Below are positions 1 through 6,642 of a DNA stretch of 14,733 nucleotides, one piece after another. Position 1 is the first letter of the stretch, and every line of letters begins with the position of its first letter. Made by a program: the position numbers and the translations under genes. Source of the DNA: DATARH01 sp035534535 (GTDB lineage Bacteria; Pseudomonadota; Alphaproteobacteria; ATCC43930; CGMCC-115725); the NCBI GenBank assembly GCA_035534535.1, contig DATLRS010000019.1, positions 1 to 14,733 of the forward strand, given 5' to 3'. The notes below the pieces were generated by a model that was not told the origin of the DNA, searched no databases, and worked only from the letters and a program-made list of their open reading frames with translations.

Positions 1-1311
1 GATGCCGTGCTCCATCATCCGCGCCGTGTTGTCGCCGATCCGGTAGTCGATGCGCGGCGCCGGGATGCCGTTGGTGTCCTTCAAGACGGGATCGAGCGTG
101 ACGCGGTTGTGCTCCTCCGGCAGATCCTCGCAGATCGCCGAGAGGCCGAGACGATGACCATTGAGGCGGCGGAAGGCGGCGTGATGGCCGGCGCCCCACG
201 GTATGAGGCCCTTCTGTTCGCTGGCGACCGCCTCGGCGATCGGCCCGACGCCGCGGCCGAACTGGAACGTGTAGCCGCGCACGAAGCCGCGCGACCGGTC
301 GGTTTCGTAGAACTCCTTGCTCCACAGACAAGTCGGCGGCGCGCGGTTGCTGTCGGTCGCCGCGTCAACATAGCCATAAAGCTGGGCATAGGGGTGGAAC
401 ATCAGGTTCCTGCCAACGAGACCGCTGGAATTGGCGAGCCCGTTCGGAAACCGCCCGGAGGCCGAATTCAGCAGCAACCGGGGTGTCCCGACGCCGTTGC
501 AGGCCAGCACCACGACCTCGGCGGGCTGGAATTGCTCGACGCCGTCGGCGTCGTAATAGACGACGCCGGCCGCCATGCCGCTTGCGTTGGTGGTGATCTC
601 GCGCACCCGGCAATGCGTGCGCAATTCGACGCCGGCGCGTTGCGCGGCAGGCCAATAGGTGATGTCGGTGCTCGCCTTCGCTCCCTGGGCGCAGGCCGGG
701 GTGCAATGGCCGAGATTGATGCAGCGCGCGCGGCCCTCGTAGTCCACCGTTGCGACCGTCGTGTCGGATGGCCACCAATGCCAGCCGAGCCGGTTCATCG
801 CCTGTCCCAGCATCGTGCCGGAGCGGCCGAGCGGCAAGGGTGGCATCGGCGGCTCGCGCGGCGGCACGCCGGGATCGCCGGCAAGGCCCGACACCCCCAT
901 CATCCGGTCGTTCTCGGCGAAAAAGGGGGCCAGCGCGTCGTAATCGATCGGCCAGTCCTCGGCCACGCCGTCGAGGCTCTTCACCCGGAAGTCCGAGGGA
1001 TGCAGGCGCGGAAAATGCGCCGTGTACATGATCGTGCCGCCGCCCACGCCGTTGAAGTTGACGACCTTGATCGGCGAATTGGCGTCGTTGACCGGGTAGT
1101 CCTCGGGCCGGGCCCGGATATTGGGGCTGGGCGAATAGTCGCCAAAGAAGCGCGCCTCCCAGTCGCGGCCGGTGCTGGGATAGGTCGCCGGGTTCATCCA
1201 GCCGCCCTGTTCGAGGCAGAGGATGTGCATCTTGGTGTCGGCGAGACTCCAGGCCACGGCCGCGCCCGACGCGCCGGCGCCAATGATCAGCACATCCACG
1301 GGATCGTTCAT
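1..1311 (-). CDS. GMC-family FAD-dependent oxidoreductase (3' end cut by window edge)
   Basis: This is a partial gene: 437 codons are open from ATG at 1311 to the left edge and no stop is reached. The product should be a flavoprotein that oxidises an alcohol or sugar. The N-terminus carries the FAD dinucleotide-binding motif GAGASG (residues 11-16) followed by a conserved acidic LCLEQGG stretch. The GMC signature region is NGVGGGT (residues 87-93), and CINLGHC...C (Cys197, 203, 207) followed by QGAKAS matches the cysteine-rich loop of gluconate/sorbitol dehydrogenase-like members. NGVGTPRLLLNS is the second FAD-contact segment. The start is supported by GGAGGGGAAG just upstream of the ATG. 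Family members are usually 500-560 residues, so roughly 100 residues, including the catalytic His/Asn of the C-terminal domain, lie outside the window. No signal peptide is visible. It sits 91 bp downstream of the Ddn-like gene and may be co-transcribed with it. The substrate cannot be told. Confidence 0.9.
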   Translation of the reverse strand, partial: MNDPVDVLIIGAGASGAAVAWSLADTKMHILCLEQGGWMNPATYPSTGRDWEARFFGDYSPSPNIRARPEDYPVNDANSPIKVVNFNGVGGGTIMYTAHFPRLHPSDFRVKSLDGVAEDWPIDYDALAPFFAENDRMMGVSGLAGDPGVPPREPPMPPLPLGRSGTMLGQAMNRLGWHWWPSDTTVATVDYEGRARCINLGHCTPACAQGAKASTDITYWPAAQRAGVELRTHCRVREITTNASGMAAGVVYYDADGVEQFQPAEVVVLACNGVGTPRLLLNSASGRFPNGLANSSGLVGRNLMFHPYAQLYGYVDAATDSNRAPPTCLWSKEFYETDRSRGFVRGYTFQFGRGVGPIAEAVASEQKGLIPWGAGHHAAFRRLNGHRLGLSAICEDLPEEHNRVTLDPVLKDTNGIPAPRIDYRIGDNTARMMEHGI

Positions 1312-1402
1312 GCCGCTCTTCCCCTCCGCCGACGCAGCATGCCGCGATCGGCTGTCGACATGCAATGCGGCGCCGCTGGGTGGTGGCCGGTTTTGCGGCT
1401 GG

Positions 1403-1864
1403 CTAGCCGACCGGGTCGAGCACAACCACCGGGATCTCGCGCTCGGTCTTGCGCTGGTAATCGGCGTAGGACGGCCAGAACTCCAATGACTTTTCCCACA
1501 GCCGGGCGCGCTCCGCGCCGCTGGCGGTCCGGGCGCGCGCCTTGATCTTTGCGGTTCCGACCTGCACCTCGACGTCCGGGTTGGCGAGGATGTTGCGATA
1601 CCAGCCGGGGTGTTGCGGCGCCCCGCCTTTCGAGGCGATCACGAAATAGCTGTCGCCGGCCTTGCCGTAGTACAGCGGGAAGATGAACCGTTCGCCCGAC
1701 TTGCGCCCCGTTGTCGTCAGCAAGAGCGACGGCACCGTCATCTCGGGCCGGCCCGGCTGGGTCGTCTTGTACAGGTGCCCCTCGGTGCCGCCGCTGGCGA
1801 GGTAGCGATTGGCGTGCTGCACCATCCAATCCGGCAGGTTTGGGGCGAGCTTTGCGTCGGTCAT
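1403..1864 (-). CDS. Deazaflavin-dependent nitroreductase family protein (Ddn-like)
   Basis: The product is a 153-residue protein of the split-barrel flavin/deazaflavin fold related to mycobacterial Ddn (F420-dependent nitroreductase/quinone reductase family, formerly DUF385). Two family hallmarks are present: LLLTTTGRKSG (residues 47-57) and ASKGGAPQHPGWYRNI (77-92), the second followed by the NPDVEVQVG strand. Length is typical for the family (about 140-160). The ATG at 1864 is preceded by AGGGAG at good spacing. It has no signal peptide or membrane segment, so it should be cytoplasmic. Members reduce quinones, nitro compounds or enones with F420H2, but many proteobacterial members have no proven cofactor and may use FMN or act in another way. 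The GMC oxidoreductase lies 91 bp downstream on the same strand; a shared redox pathway is possible but unproven. Fold assignment is firm; cofactor and substrate are not. Confidence 0.88.
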   Translation of the reverse strand: MTDAKLAPNLPDWMVQHANRYLASGGTEGHLYKTTQPGRPEMTVPSLLLTTTGRKSGERFIFPLYYGKAGDSYFVIASKGGAPQHPGWYRNILANPDVEVQVGTAKIKARARTASGAERARLWEKSLEFWPSYADYQRKTEREIPVVVLDPVG

Positions 1865-1917
1865 GCTGTCAACTCCCTCTTCAGAACGCCGTCCGCCAAA
1901 AGCTACGGCCGCGCTCG

Positions 1918-1938
1918 GCGCCGGTCAAATTCCGGCGC
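1918..1938. repeat. Inverted repeat, 7-bp arms, in the divergent intergenic region
   Basis: GCGCCGG and CCGGCGC (1918-1924 and 1932-1938) flank the AT-richer loop TCAAATT. It lies in the gap between the divergent starts at 1864 and 2031. It has no T-tract, so it is not a typical intrinsic terminator. It could be an operator or just a chance hairpin in GC-rich DNA. Confidence 0.35.
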
Positions 1939-1967
1939 GATCGCGGCGTCGGCATCGCCGATCGCGC
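1935..1967. repeat. Inverted repeat, 9-bp arms, overlapping the previous one
   Basis: GCGCGATCG (1935-1943) and CGATCGCGC (1959-1967) are perfect inverted arms with a 15-base spacer, centred at 1951, almost at the midpoint of the divergent intergenic region. The left arm overlaps the right arm of the 1918-1938 repeat by 4 bases, so the two hairpins exclude each other. It is a candidate operator for a dimeric regulator serving both directions. The basis is position and symmetry only. Confidence 0.35.
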
Positions 1968-2030
1968 GCTCTCGAACCATCTGAGATAAGCTGGCGTCGC
2001 CCCATCACGTTGTCATCAGGGACCACCACT

Positions 2031-2384
2031 ATGGCGTACGATATTCCGCCGCCCAAGAGGCTCCCCGAGCCGGGCTATTACTATCACTTCAAACATGACC
2101 CGCAGAGGCCGGTGAACAATTACGCCTATTATATTTATGGCGTGGGGCATCACACGGAAGATGATTGCCGAGCCGAGGATGCTTTCATGCAGGTTTATCG
2201 GCCGTTATACGAGGAGGGGTATGCCTATCGGCATGGCGGGCTGTTCGACCTGCGGCCGCTGCGCATGTTTTTCGAGGCGGCCGAGTGGCAGGGCAGGAGG
2301 GTGCCGCGGTTTACGAGAATCGTTGACCCCGACGTGATTGCACGCTTAGAGGTGATCAAGGCCCGCCTGTATCCTGGCCCCTAG
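2031..2384 (+). CDS. DUF1653-family small protein
   Basis: This 117-residue protein matches the DUF1653 pattern in order: GYYYHFKHDP near residue 15, YGVGHHTED, then VYRPLYEEGYAYR, then LRPLRMFFE and a final RRVPRFTRI. DUF1653 domains are short (about 60-70 residues), SH3-like in appearance, and of unknown function. A C-terminal helix follows. The ATG at 2031 is preceded by AGGGA (2018-2022). An in-frame extension upstream to 1809 is open but overlaps the divergent Ddn-like gene and lacks family similarity, so I reject it. Base composition differs from the neighbours: 96 of the 180 bases at 2041-2220 are G or C (53%), with AT-rich Tyr, Asn and Ile codons. That may reflect tyrosine-rich content, weaker codon bias or later acquisition. 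The serine hydrolase follows 55 bp downstream on the same strand. Confidence 0.85.
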   Translation: MAYDIPPPKRLPEPGYYYHFKHDPQRPVNNYAYYIYGVGHHTEDDCRAEDAFMQVYRPLYEEGYAYRHGGLFDLRPLRMFFEAAEWQGRRVPRFTRIVDPDVIARLEVIKARLYPGP

Positions 2385-2423
2385 ACGCTGCCGCGGTCGC
2401 GGTATGGGCAAGCCGGCTCGCCC

Positions 2424-2434
2424 GAGGAGGAGGA
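2424..2434 (+). promoter_or_regulatory. Ribosome binding site fixing the serine hydrolase start
   Basis: The purine run GAGGAGGAGGA ends 5 bases before ATG at 2440. It lies inside a 12-codon in-frame extension that begins at ATG 2404. Its strength and spacing argue that translation starts at 2440 and that the extension is not translated. Confidence 0.75.
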
Positions 2435-2439
2435 CACCG

Positions 2440-3690
2440 ATGAAGCCCGAAACCGTAGGCCTGTCGTCGGCGCGACTGGCGAAACTCGACGAAGTCATGA
2501 AGGCCCGCTATGTCGACGGCGGCTATCTGCCCGGCATGCTGACCCACGTCTACCGCAAGGGCCACCTCGTCCATACCGGCCTGTGCGGTCACATGGACCT
2601 CGAGCGCGGCACGAAGATGCGCGAGGACGCGATCTTCCGCATCTACTCGATGTCAAAGCCGATCACCGCGGTCGCGCTGATGATGCTGGCCGAGGACGGC
2701 CTGATCGGCCTCGACGACGCCGTCCACACGCACATTCCCGCCTGGAAGGATCTGGCCGTGTACGCCAGCGGCATGCCGTCGCTGCTGGCCAACGCGCCGC
2801 CCAGCTTTATGACAACGCCGGTCGAGCGGCCGATGCGGGTCATCGACCTGGCGACCCACACCTCGGGCCTCACATACGGCTTCATGATGCGCAGCGCGGT
2901 CGACGCCGCCTATCGCCGGGCCAAGGTCACCGACCGCCTGACCCCGGGCGGGCTCTCGGGGATGGCCGATCAGCTGGCGCAAATCCCGCTCGATTTCTCG
3001 CCGGGCACCGCCTGGAACTATTCGGTGGCGATCGATGTTTTGGGCTACCTCGTCGAAAAGCTGTCCGGCATGAGCTTCGGCGAGTTTCTGCGCACCCGGC
3101 TGTTTGAGCCGCTTGGCATGACCGACACCGCGTTCTACGTGCCGCCGGACAAGATCGAGCGGTTCAGCACCTGCTATCAGCCGGGGAGCACCGGCGGGCT
3201 GACGCTGCAGGATGACGCCCGCAAGAGCACCTATGCCGAGCCGCCGATGCTTGAATCGGGCGGCGGCGGCCTGGTGTCGACGGCGCACGATTACCTGCGT
3301 TTCTGCCGCATGATGCTGAACGGCGGCACGCTCGACGGCGTGCGGATCCTCAGCCCCAAGACCGTCGCGCTGTTCAGCCTGAACTACCTGCCCGACGGCC
3401 GTGAGGTCGCCGACATGGCGCTGCCCGGGATGTTCAGCGAGTCGGGCTATGCCGGGGTTGGCTTCTCGCTCGGCTGCGGCGTCAACGTCAACGTCGCCAA
3501 GACCCGGTTGCCGGGCTCGCTGGGCGAATATTTCTGGGGTGGCGCGGCCTCGACCGCGTTCTGGATCGATCCCAAGGAAGAGCTGACGGTCGTGTTCATG
3601 ACGCAGGTCATCGGCAGCCCGGCGCGCCTGACGCTGCGCCGTGACTTGCGTACCCTCGTCTACGCCGCGATCACCGAGTCGTTTGGGTAG
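2440..3690 (+). CDS. Serine hydrolase, beta-lactamase fold (class C / EstB-like esterase)
   Basis: This is a 416-residue cytoplasmic-looking hydrolase of the serine beta-lactamase-like superfamily (Pfam Beta-lactamase). The nucleophile motif SMSK is at residues 70-73 (Ser70, Lys73), HTSGLTYGF follows in the middle, and the second motif is Y-S-V at 194-196 in WNYSVAIDVLGYLVEKLSG. The third motif is WGG at 366-368 where true beta-lactamases have KTG. YxV-type second motifs and WGG are typical of EstB-like carboxylesterases, so an esterase acting on short-chain esters is more likely than antibiotic hydrolysis. No signal peptide is visible, which also argues against a periplasmic beta-lactamase. 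The start at 2440 is chosen from the strong ribosome binding site. It is followed after 88 bp by the sulfate ester operon in the same direction, so it may be read through into it. No clear terminator lies in that gap. Confidence 0.88.
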   Translation: MKPETVGLSSARLAKLDEVMKARYVDGGYLPGMLTHVYRKGHLVHTGLCGHMDLERGTKMREDAIFRIYSMSKPITAVALMMLAEDGLIGLDDAVHTHIPAWKDLAVYASGMPSLLANAPPSFMTTPVERPMRVIDLATHTSGLTYGFMMRSAVDAAYRRAKVTDRLTPGGLSGMADQLAQIPLDFSPGTAWNYSVAIDVLGYLVEKLSGMSFGEFLRTRLFEPLGMTDTAFYVPPDKIERFSTCYQPGSTGGLTLQDDARKSTYAEPPMLESGGGGLVSTAHDYLRFCRMMLNGGTLDGVRILSPKTVALFSLNYLPDGREVADMALPGMFSESGYAGVGFSLGCGVNVNVAKTRLPGSLGEYFWGGAASTAFWIDPKEELTVVFMTQVIGSPARLTLRRDLRTLVYAAITESFG

Positions 3691-3769
3691 GCCCCTTCCC
3701 GTCGCCGTCAACGGATGATTTTGCTGAGCGCCGGTGCGACAACAACCGGGCTCGGCCAGGCTGAACACC

Positions 3770-3774
3770 GGAGG
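3770..3774 (+). promoter_or_regulatory. Ribosome binding site for a GTG-start small ORF
   Basis: GGAGG stands 4 bases before GTG at 3779. It is the only strong Shine-Dalgarno sequence between the serine hydrolase stop and the ATPase start. The ATPase ATG at 3988 has none, so this site probably serves as ribosome entry for both. Confidence 0.6.
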
Positions 3775-3778
3775 AAAC

Positions 3779-3991
3779 GTGATCCGACCTCGTGCCGCCG
3801 ACGATTTTCCGGCGATCCGCGCGCGTCTGGAAGAGCTGCGGCGCGAGCACGCGCCGCCGCCGGCGAATGCCGATCCCCCACCAGATCCCCCGCGGGTCGA
3901 GAGCGCGCGGCCCGACCCGGTCCGCGCCAGCGTCAGACGGGGGCCGTCGCCGGCGATGCGGCGGGCGCTGTGGCGGCGCACGCGGGCATGA
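3779..3991 (+). CDS. Small Arg/Pro-rich hypothetical protein coupled to the ABC ATPase
   Basis: I do not recognise a named family. The 70-residue product starts at GTG, preceded by GGAGG, and its stop TGA (3989-3991) overlaps the ATPase start as ATGA, the classic arrangement for translational coupling. Residues 1-24 (VIRPRAADDFPAIRARLEEL continuing RREH) look like an amphipathic charged helix. The rest is low in order and rich in Pro and Arg, ending MRRALWRRTRA. From memory, short proteins with an ADDFxAIRARxEELRRE-like start occur in Bradyrhizobium relatives, but I cannot check this. It has no signal peptide and no membrane segment. It could be a real small cytoplasmic protein or a leader whose translation feeds ribosomes to the ATPase gene. 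The frame is open in a GC-rich region where open frames are common, so moderate confidence. Confidence 0.55.
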   Translation: MIRPRAADDFPAIRARLEELRREHAPPPANADPPPDPPRVESARPDPVRASVRRGPSPAMRRALWRRTRA

Positions 3992-4845
3992 CGGCCATCG
4001 TCGCTCCCCTGGCCCTACCGGCGCAGGAGCCGGCGCAGGAGCCGGCACAGGAGCCGGTCGGCGCGGCGGAAATCCTCACTGTCCGGCATCTGGCGAAATC
4101 CGTGGGCGAGGGATCGCGGATGCTGGAGATCATCGCGGATATCGACTTTGCGGTCGGCGAAGGCGAGTTCGTCTCGATGGTCGGACCATCGGGCTGCGGC
4201 AAGACGACCCTCTTGATGTGCCTGGCCGGTTTGTTCGCGCTGAGCGGCGGTTCGATCGCTTTTGGCGGCGTGCCGCTCGCCGGACCGGCAATCGGGATCT
4301 CGGTCGTCTTTCAGGACTACAGCCGCTCGCTGCTGCCATGGAAGAGCAATCTCGACAACGTCGTGTTCGGCATGCGGCGGGTGGCGGATACGAGCCGCCG
4401 GGCCAAGCGCGAGCGCGCCCGCGAATTGCTCGCCAGCCTGGGCCTTACCGGCTTCGAGGGGCACTACCCCTGGCAGGTCTCGGGCGGCATGCAGCAGCGC
4501 GTGGCGATCGCCCGGGCGCTGGCGTCGCGCTCGCGGCTGCTGCTGTTGGACGAGCCGCTCGCCGCCGTCGATGCCCAGACGCGCGCCGAGATGCAGGACC
4601 TGTTGCTCGAACTCGCGGCGCGCTACCGCCAGACCTGCCTGCTCGTCACCCACGATGTCGACGAGGCGGTTTATGTCGCCGACCGCGTGCTGGTGCTGGC
4701 GCGGCGGCCGACCCGCATCGTCGCCGACCTGCCGGTGCCGCTGCCGAAGCCACGCGACCAGATCGAGACGCGCGAAGACCGCGTCTATCTCGACATCCGT
4801 CATGCCGTGCTGTCGCGCATCCGCGCGATGAAGGCCGACCGATGA
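3988..4845 (+). CDS. ABC transporter ATP-binding protein, SsuB/TauB-like (sulfate ester uptake)
   Basis: This 285-residue nucleotide-binding subunit drives import by the transporter encoded just downstream. Motifs are complete: Walker A GPSGCGKT (66-73), Q-loop Gln109 in VFQDYSRSLLPW (the LLPW tail is typical of the nitrate/sulfonate/taurine group), signature VSGGMQQR (164-171), Walker B ending at Asp188-Glu189, and H-loop His222 in THDVDEAVY. The ATG at 3988 is chosen because it overlaps the stop of the small ORF as ATGA; a frame open back to 3715 would overlap that ORF and has no family similarity. The N-terminal 28 residues before the ABC domain are unusual, with three AQEP repeats (residues 12-23). 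The binding protein follows after 28 bp. Context with atsA points to aryl or alkyl sulfate esters as substrate, as for AtsC in pseudomonads, but specificity is set by the binding protein and not visible here. Confidence 0.92.
   Translation: MTAIVAPLALPAQEPAQEPAQEPVGAAEILTVRHLAKSVGEGSRMLEIIADIDFAVGEGEFVSMVGPSGCGKTTLLMCLAGLFALSGGSIAFGGVPLAGPAIGISVVFQDYSRSLLPWKSNLDNVVFGMRRVADTSRRAKRERARELLASLGLTGFEGHYPWQVSGGMQQRVAIARALASRSRLLLLDEPLAAVDAQTRAEMQDLLLELAARYRQTCLLVTHDVDEAVYVADRVLVLARRPTRIVADLPVPLPKPRDQIETREDRVYLDIRHAVLSRIRAMKADR
4021..4056 (+). repeat. 12-bp tandem repeat, three copies, inside the ATPase gene
   Basis: Two identical copies of GCGCAGGAGCCG (4021-4032, 4033-4044) are followed by a third with one change, GCACAGGAGCCG (4045-4056). 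The unit is a multiple of three and encodes AQEP x3 at residues 12-23, ahead of the ABC domain. Copy number could vary by slippage without breaking the frame. Confidence 0.9.
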
Positions 4846-4873
4846 CATCGCATCTTCACCAACGGAGCACGCC

Positions 4874-5857
4874 ATGACGCCGCTTGCCCGCCTTGTGCGC
4901 TTTGCCGCGGCGCTCGCCGTGTTGATCGCGCTCGCCGCTGCCCATCCGCCGCCCGCCGCCGCGCAGCAGACGCTGCGGCTTGCCTATCTGCGCGCCTTGA
5001 CGATCATTCCGGTGCTCGATGCCGAACAGATGGGCTACCTGAAGAAGGAGGGCCTCAAGGTCGAGCTGATCACGTTGAACAACGGCCCGGCGGTGGTCTC
5101 GGCGGTGGTTGGCGGTTCGGCCGATATCGGCTGGGCGGCAACCCTGCCGGCCATCAGCGCCATCGCCCAGCACCAGCCGATCCGCGCCTTCCTCACCAAC
5201 GATTTTCAGCGCTGGCCGGATCAAATGGGGACCTACATGGTCGCCTCGGCACGCTCGGGCGTGAAGACGCTCGCCGGGCTCAAGGGCAAGACGATTGCCA
5301 ATAACGCTACCAATGGCGGCTGTGATCTGATGATCCGCGACCAGATCCGCGCCGCCGGGATCCCGGCAACGGCGATGAAAATGGTGGTCCTGCCGTTCCC
5401 GCAGATGAAGGCGGCGCTCGAATTGGGCACGGTCGATGCGGTGTGCACGATCGACCCGTTCTATGCGGCGATCATGCATTCGCCGCAGATCAAACCGACC
5501 CTCCTCGCCGAGGGTATGGTGGCCAACCTGAAACAGCTCGGCTCCTTTGCCGTCGATTGCTACTTCGCGCGTGCGGATTGGCTCGACAAGAACAAGGCGC
5601 CGGCCGCCGCCTTCATGCGCGCGCTGATGGCCGCCGACAAGGATCTGGCGGCGCATCCCCAGAAGTACCACCAGATGATCGTCAAGGAGTTCGGTCTGCC
5701 GGTCGCGCTCGCGAACGCAATTCCGCTGGCGCTCAACACGACCAGCATGGTGGCCGAGGCGAAGGACTACAAGCCGCCGATCGACGCGCTGGTGCGCACC
5801 GGGCTGATGGCAAAGCCGATCCCGCCCGAGGACGTGGTCTTTACGATCAAGCCCTAA
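4874..5857 (+). CDS. Periplasmic substrate-binding protein, SsuA/TauA-like (sulfate ester uptake)
   Basis: This 327-residue protein belongs to the NMT1/SsuA/TauA type of binding proteins. A signal peptide is clear: Arg6 and Arg9, a hydrophobic core at about 10-23 and a likely cleavage after PPAAA (residue 30) before QQTLRLAY. The mature part shows the usual order: strand LRLAYLRAL, then EQMGYLKKEGLKVELI, then GSADIGWAATLPAISAIA, then LAGLKGKTIANN and LELGTVDAVCTIDPFYAAI in the second lobe. It would capture the ligand in the periplasm and hand it to the two permeases. GGAG lies 7 bases before the ATG at 4874. It sits between the ATPase gene (28 bp upstream) and the first permease (5 bp downstream). 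The sulfate ester role is inferred from atsA at the end of the operon; aliphatic sulfonates are the main alternative. Confidence 0.9.
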   Translation: MTPLARLVRFAAALAVLIALAAAHPPPAAAQQTLRLAYLRALTIIPVLDAEQMGYLKKEGLKVELITLNNGPAVVSAVVGGSADIGWAATLPAISAIAQHQPIRAFLTNDFQRWPDQMGTYMVASARSGVKTLAGLKGKTIANNATNGGCDLMIRDQIRAAGIPATAMKMVVLPFPQMKAALELGTVDAVCTIDPFYAAIMHSPQIKPTLLAEGMVANLKQLGSFAVDCYFARADWLDKNKAPAAAFMRALMAADKDLAAHPQKYHQMIVKEFGLPVALANAIPLALNTTSMVAEAKDYKPPIDALVRTGLMAKPIPPEDVVFTIKP

Positions 5858-5862
5858 CGCAG

Positions 5863-6642
5863 ATGGCGCCCGTGATGGCCGCTGCGAAGCGCCTTCTCGG
5901 CATCGCGCTGGCGCTCTTCTGCTGGCAGGCCTTGGCGTGGTCGCATGCCGTTCCGGCCGAATATTTCCCGGGATTGCCGGCGGTCGGCGCTGCCGGATGG
6001 CGGCTGTTGCGTTCACCCGACTTCCTGCTGCACCTCGGCACCACCAGCCTGCGCGCGGTCGCCGGCCTTGCCATCGCCACCACGCTCGGGCTGGTGGCGG
6101 CGATCGCCGCGGGGCGCTATGCGGTGCTGCGGCGCATGCTGGAACCGGTGGTCGGCATGCTGCGGGTGCTGCCGCCGCCGGCGATCGTCCCGATCTCGAT
6201 CTTTGTCCTCGGCATCGGCACGCAGCTGTTTCTGTTCATCATCGCCTTCGCCTCGATCTGGCCGATCTACATCAACGCCGCCAATGCGCTGGCTGCCGGC
6301 GAGCCGGTGCAGCTGATGACCGGACGGTGCTTCGGCTATTCGAGCTGGGAGATCCTGTTGCGGCTGCGGCTGCCGGCGGCACTGCCGGAAATCGTCACCG
6401 GCATCCGGCTTGGCGCCGGCATCGCGCTGCTCGCCACGATCGCCGCCGAGATGCTGGCCGGGCAGAGCGGCCTCGGCTTCCTGCTTTACGATGCGGCGTT
6501 CTCGCTGCGCACCGCCGACATGTTCGCGATCATGGCGACGATCGGCGTCGTGGGCCTGCTGTTCAACGCGCTGGTGCAGCAGGCGAGCCGGCTGGTGGTC
6601 GGCTGGCATCTGGCGATGACGGCGTTGGCGGAGCCGGCATGA
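5863..6642 (+). CDS. ABC transporter permease 1, SsuC/TauC-like
   Basis: This 259-residue inner-membrane protein has about six hydrophobic segments, beginning with RLLGIALALFCWQALAW near residue 9. It has the conserved PPPAIVPISIFVLGIG segment in the middle and an EAA-type cytoplasmic loop around residues 158-182 (WEILLRLRLPAALPEIVTG) that docks with the ATPase. It is a binding-protein-dependent permease (BPD_transp_1). The start is uncertain: ATG 5863, 5 bp after the binding protein stop, or ATG 5875 four codons later; neither has a clear Shine-Dalgarno sequence, so coupling to the upstream gene is likely. The reading frame stays open far upstream inside the binding protein gene, but that part does not look like permease. 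Its stop overlaps the start of permease 2 as ATGA. The two permeases are clearly different sequences, so the membrane channel is probably a heterodimer. Confidence 0.9.
   Translation: MAPVMAAAKRLLGIALALFCWQALAWSHAVPAEYFPGLPAVGAAGWRLLRSPDFLLHLGTTSLRAVAGLAIATTLGLVAAIAAGRYAVLRRMLEPVVGMLRVLPPPAIVPISIFVLGIGTQLFLFIIAFASIWPIYINAANALAAGEPVQLMTGRCFGYSSWEILLRLRLPAALPEIVTGIRLGAGIALLATIAAEMLAGQSGLGFLLYDAAFSLRTADMFAIMATIGVVGLLFNALVQQASRLVVGWHLAMTALAEPA

Noticed and set aside
1337..1363. GCATG...CATGC short inverted repeat between the Ddn-like and GMC genes
   Set aside because: Arms of only 5-6 bases with a long spacer; expected by chance.
7..1545. Long open frame on the plus strand, 512 codons
   Set aside because: It is antisense to the GMC oxidoreductase and the Ddn-like gene, which carry clear family motifs; its product is Arg/Ala/His-rich with no motif, as expected of a GC-rich shadow frame.
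1809..2030. 74-codon upstream extension of the DUF1653 gene
   Set aside because: It runs into the divergent Ddn-like gene, while ATG 2031 has its own AGGGA site and begins the family similarity.
3691..3778. Possible -24/-12 promoter or terminator before the sulfate ester operon
   Set aside because: The only GG...TTGC pair has 8 instead of 10 bases between GG and GC, and no hairpin with a T-tract is present. A promoter probably exists here but I cannot name it.
2653..3981. Long open frame on the minus strand, 442 codons
   Set aside because: It is antisense to the serine hydrolase and the small ORF; low-complexity Arg/Gly/Ala composition and no recognisable motif.
3715..3987. N-terminal extension of the ABC ATPase by 91 codons
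   Set aside because: It would overlap the better supported GTG-start small ORF, has no ribosome binding site and no similarity to the family.
4856..6016. Open frame on the minus strand opposite the binding protein gene, 386 codons
   Set aside because: Same reasoning: the sense strand encodes a signal peptide and a complete binding protein; the antisense product has no motif.
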